A DNA stretch of 64,000 bases. Source: Saccharina japonica. Its lineage: Eukaryota > Sar > Phaeophyceae > Laminariales > Laminariaceae. Below, piece by piece: positions 60,717-64,000 of the stretch. The stretch spans positions 1 to 64,000 of the forward strand of contig MEHQ01002756.1 of assembly GCA_008828725.1 (NCBI GenBank). The letters run 5' to 3'. A program made the translations under genes and the position numbers. Each line of letters begins with the position of its first letter. The stretch's first letter is position 1. Below the pieces are notes generated by a model. It was not told the DNA's origin. It worked only from the letters and a program-made list of their open reading frames with translations, and made no database searches.

Positions 60717-61741
60717 CGCGTGCTACGATGGAGGTGGCACTTTTTGACTGACTACGAGCTGCTTCCAGCGAGAGCCATACCATTTAGTCTTCGCACTTTT
60801 GCACGTTGGTTTTTGAGAGTTGGAAACCGGAATTTGGCAGGGTCGTGCATCATGACAATCCAAAACGACTCAAACTTGGTGTATTTTTCTTTTGTTGTTT
60901 TCTTTCTCCAGGTGCATTTTACCATTTTTTCAGAATTGTTTGGCGACTTCGACCCTCCTTGACGAAATATATGTCTATTGTTTAAAAAATAAACGAGGTT
61001 TTGGTCGGCTGGTATTGATTGGTATTATACACCACCGTGACAAATGTCGCTTTCCAACTCTTAAAAACCAAGGTGCGAAAACGATTCCCGTGAGGAGTAC
61101 ATATTCCCCTAAGGTGCCAAAATTGCTATAAACATGGTTCTAGTACTTTGGGAGGCGTTTCTTAAAACAACCCCTCACGGCTTGCGAAAACAATATTTGT
61201 CACGAACGTCTTCTTCTTGTTGATGCGATCATGTCAACATGTCTAGTTTCGAATATGTCGACGTACTGACCGATACATGGCCTGATTTAAAATTATCTTG
61301 ATTAACCTATAGGAAAATCATCCCCACGTCAAATAGCGCCTCCCCAAGTAGTACGACAATGTCCATATCTCGCGAACTACAACTCGCACTACAAAAATCG
61401 CTTCACCGATGTGTTCCCCTTGTTCATGCACGGTCGTGTAGATATCTTTAGGTATGCAAAAAACAGTGTATTCCGTTCGTTATTTCCCGAAGGTGGAATT
61501 CCACGCCTTTTCGTGGAACCAGGTCGTATGCTTCCGAACGATTGGACTCCATAACCCAAAATCGTTGAACGTTATCATAGCAGACTTTGGTTGCACTGTT
61601 TTTCATAGCATACTTGCGTCATGGGATTGTCCATCGGGGTAGCACTTTTATTCTTCTCCAAAATCCATCTGTCGGTGATCTATGGAGCTCCTCAAGTGAG
61701 GAACTCAGAAAATACATGGCGAACCTCTACTGTAGCATGCG
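60717..61741. mobile_element. Long member of the MITE family (1025 bp) with a nested hairpin
   Basis: The outer ends, CGCGTGCTACGATGGAGGTG and rc CGCATGCTACAGTAGAGGTT, match the 220-240 bp family. The right 250 bp resemble the copy at 24492. Inside, GTTGGTTTTTGAGAGTTGG at 60814-60832 and its mirror at 61049-61067 can pair. No transposase frame is present. Arm A has the uninterrupted site near 30553. ATAG flanks both sides. Confidence 0.75.
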
Positions 61742-62069
61742 TCATAGACGTTTCCTTTAGTATGCCTTGCAATATGTAGAGTTGGAGGTCTCTGCAGGTT
61801 CTGTTAATTTACTTCACCCCAAATAGCAGCCTCAGAAGAAAAGCAAGAGTGCGAATTCAGTAGGCAGCGGAGAGCGCAGACGATCAACATTCGACAGAGT
61901 AAGCAGCCGAATATGTTGTGTATACTCGTGGTACAGCCACCGCTCCGCGCGTGGGCCTAGCCCTGCGTTTCCAATAGTAGTACGTGTTACCTGGTATAGT
62001 AGAAGTAGTACGCTGTGGTGTACCACTCTGAACAAATAAAATAACCATCGTGCGCGCCGGTGCCGAACA
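61742..62069. other. Outer end of arm B and junction to the satellite
   Basis: 61760-61900 still matches arm A (CTGCCTACT...CTCTTGCTTTT on the reverse strand). The remainder up to the satellite is unassigned. Confidence 0.5.
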
Positions 62070-63870
62070 CAGGGATGTCGGTTTTCTTCCCCGGGTTGTT
62101 AGAATGGTAGATGTACGGAACCGTTTCTGATCCGGGCATGCGACACTTTCGTCCCCAGGTGCGGCGGAAAATAGGCGTGGTCCTGAAAGGCAACTATCGC
62201 CGCGCGCTAGCTGCATGAATCCCAGCCGTATCAGCACTCAGCTGATGAGGGTGGGGGTTCCACGCCTAGCGAGGCGGTATCGACCCGGGGGAATCCAGTT
62301 TTCGCCCCCAAATTAGTGGATGTATATGGTACGAGTTATGCTCCGGGGATGGGACACTATCATCCCCGGGTGAATTGGGAAATCGTCGTTGTACCGAGGG
62401 GAAACTCCAGCCACGCGCTGGCTATATAAGCTACGACCAATCAGCTAAACGCCGATGGGGGTGGGGTTTCTACCCCTTACGAGGCGGTATCGACCCTGGG
62501 GAACTCCATGTTTGTCTCCGTGTTGTTGGAGTTGTAGGTCTATGGAAGGATTACGGATACGGGGATAAAACACGATCGTCCCCGTATACGGTGAGACCTC
62601 GATGTTGTCCCGAAAGGCAATTATTGCCGCCCGCTGGTTAAACGAGCCCCAGCCAATTCAGCCACCAGCCGATGAGGGTGGTGTTTCCACACCTTGCGAG
62701 GCGGTGTCAACCCGGGGAGTGTCCATTTTCGACATCGTGTTATTGGAGTCTTAGATGTATGGAGAGATTTCTGATCCGGGAATGGGACACTATCACTCCC
62801 GGATGCGGCGGGACCTCGATATTGCCCCGAGGGGCAACTCTCGCAGCTCGCTGGCTCCATGAGCTTGAGTTAAATCAGTAATGAGCCGATCGGGGTGGGG
62901 TTTCCACACCTTGCGAGGCGGTATCGACCCAGGGGAATGCCGTTTTTGTCCCCAGATTGTTGGATTTGTATATGCATGGAGGGATGTCTGATCGGAGGAT
63001 GGGACACCATCATCCCTGGGTGCGGCAAGACCTCACCGTTGTCCCGAGGGGCAACACAAGCCACGGTATGTGTCCATAAGCCACAGCCAATCATAAATGA
63101 GCTGATAGGGGTGGGGTGTTCACGCCTTGTGAGCCGGTATCAACTCGAAGGGACTCCATGTCTGTCCCCGTATTGTTGGAGTTGTAGATTTATTAAAAAA
63201 GGTTCGGGTCCGAAGAAGGAACACTATCGTCCTCGGGTGCGGCGGGACCTTGATACGGTCCCAAGGGGCAACTCTTGCCGCGGGCTAGCTCCATGAGCCC
63301 CAGCCCATTCAGCCATCAGCCTATGGGGGGAGGGTTTCCACACCTTGCGGGACGGTATTGACCCCGGGGAACTCCGTTTCCGTATTTGTTTGTGGGTTTT
63401 TGATGTATGTAAGGATTTCTGATCAAGGAATGGGGTCTTGGCGTTCCCTGGTGCAGCGGGACCTCCAACGTTGTCCGGGTGAACAGTTCTCGCCGCGCGT
63501 TGGCTCCATGAGCCCTATATGATCCAAATGAGCAAGAAAGGTAGGGATTATCACACCTTGCGCGTGTCCGTTTTCGTCCCCGTGTTGTTGGGGATGTAGA
63601 TTTATGGGAATATTTATGATCAGGGGATTGGACGCTATCGTCCCCGGGTGCTGCTGGCTCTATGGACCTCAACTAATCAGTTATCAGCCGATGGAGGTGG
63701 AGTTTCCACACGGGTGCGAGGCGGTATCGACCCGATTGATTACCGTTTTCCCCCGGTTGTTCGAAATTGTATTGACAATGAAGGATTCACCATGCGGGGA
63801 GGGGACCCTATATTACCCGGGTGTGATGCAACCTTGATCGTCTTCGTATTCGGCACCAATCTGCCATAAA
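62070..63870 (+). repeat. Satellite array, unit about 216 bp, about eight units
   Basis: GAGGCGGTATCGACC or a variant recurs at 62271, 62481, 62698, 62915, 63131, 63349 and 63718. The spacings are 210-218 bp; one unit has lost about 65 bp, including this word. Units also share GGGACACTATC-TCCC, GTTGTCCCGAGGGGCAAC and CTCCATGAGC. The units differ enough that the array is not recent. Because 216 is divisible by three, one frame stays open across some units, but stops occur in others. Confidence 0.85.
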
Positions 63871-64000
63871 GAGCCAGCATCTTCTGGCATCAGATTGGTC
63901 AGCTGATCAGCTGCCGATTTCGTAATTAAAAACTTCAAGTCAGCAGTTAGGCTGGCTGGATGGCTGTCACGGCTTCCTCAGGATTGTAACACGGACCCGA

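Larger units (their letters stand above)
49440..61930 (-). repeat. Arm B of the giant imperfect palindrome
   Basis: The reverse complement of arm A, in the same order throughout. It is longer than arm A because of three insertions: a MITE at 53168-53398, an insert of about 1.8 kb at 54640-56450 and a 1.03 kb element at 60717-61741. Arm A has its own private MITE. The inner limit lies just before the pseudogene flank at about 49440. The outer limit is about 61930, shortly before the 216-bp satellite. Confidence 0.9.

Noticed and set aside
1-64000. LTR retroelement or other virus-like element
   Set aside because: No long terminal direct repeats with TG...CA ends and no polymerase-like frame were seen anywhere in the window.

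Overview
The window looks like nuclear DNA of a brown alga (Phaeophyceae) or a close stramenopile relative. The main evidence is three long intronless genes for tandem EsV-1-7 repeat proteins (C-X4-C-X16-C-X2-H-X12, 38 residues per unit). This cysteine-rich family is greatly expanded in brown algae and includes Ectocarpus IMMEDIATE UPRIGHT. The species cannot be told from the sequence. Apart from these genes the 64 kb is gene-poor and full of old duplications, satellites and small transposons. No tRNA, rRNA or CRISPR was found, and no viral hallmark gene.

Layout. 0-1 kb: a small element with terminal inverted repeats and an internal SINE piece. 1.4-3.4 kb: a foldback element with nearly identical arms, followed by a short tandem array (3.6-4.1 kb). 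4.1-6.3 kb: one of three copies of a 2.2 kb segment. 8.5-10.1 kb: a decayed tandem duplication. 11.3-12.9 kb: EsV-1-7 gene 1 (minus strand, 13 repeats). 13.3-29.4 kb: mostly unassigned DNA with two MITEs and GC-rich islands. 29.4-30.2 kb: a decayed 31-bp minisatellite. 30.4-61.9 kb: one large imperfect palindrome. 62.1-63.9 kb: a 216-bp satellite.

The palindrome is the main discovery. Arm A (about 30.4-40.4 kb) and arm B (about 61.9-49.4 kb, inverted) stay collinear over roughly 10 kb each. They surround a 9 kb spacer that holds a 255-bp satellite and a tRNA-derived SINE. Each arm has an intact EsV-1-7 gene near its outer end (gene 2, plus strand; gene 3, minus strand) and a ruined EsV-1-7 pseudogene at its inner end, pointing the other way. 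The arms differ by indels and roughly a quarter to a third of bases (estimated by eye), so the structure is old. The two outer genes have nevertheless kept full frames of 413 and 453 codons, which suggests selection on them. Gene 1, gene 2 and gene 3 share about 400 bp of 5' flank, including a block 75-88 bp before the start codon, and an almost fixed C-terminal module. They are therefore one expressed-looking subfamily rather than unrelated repeat proteins. MITEs present in one arm and absent from the other date those insertions to after the duplication.
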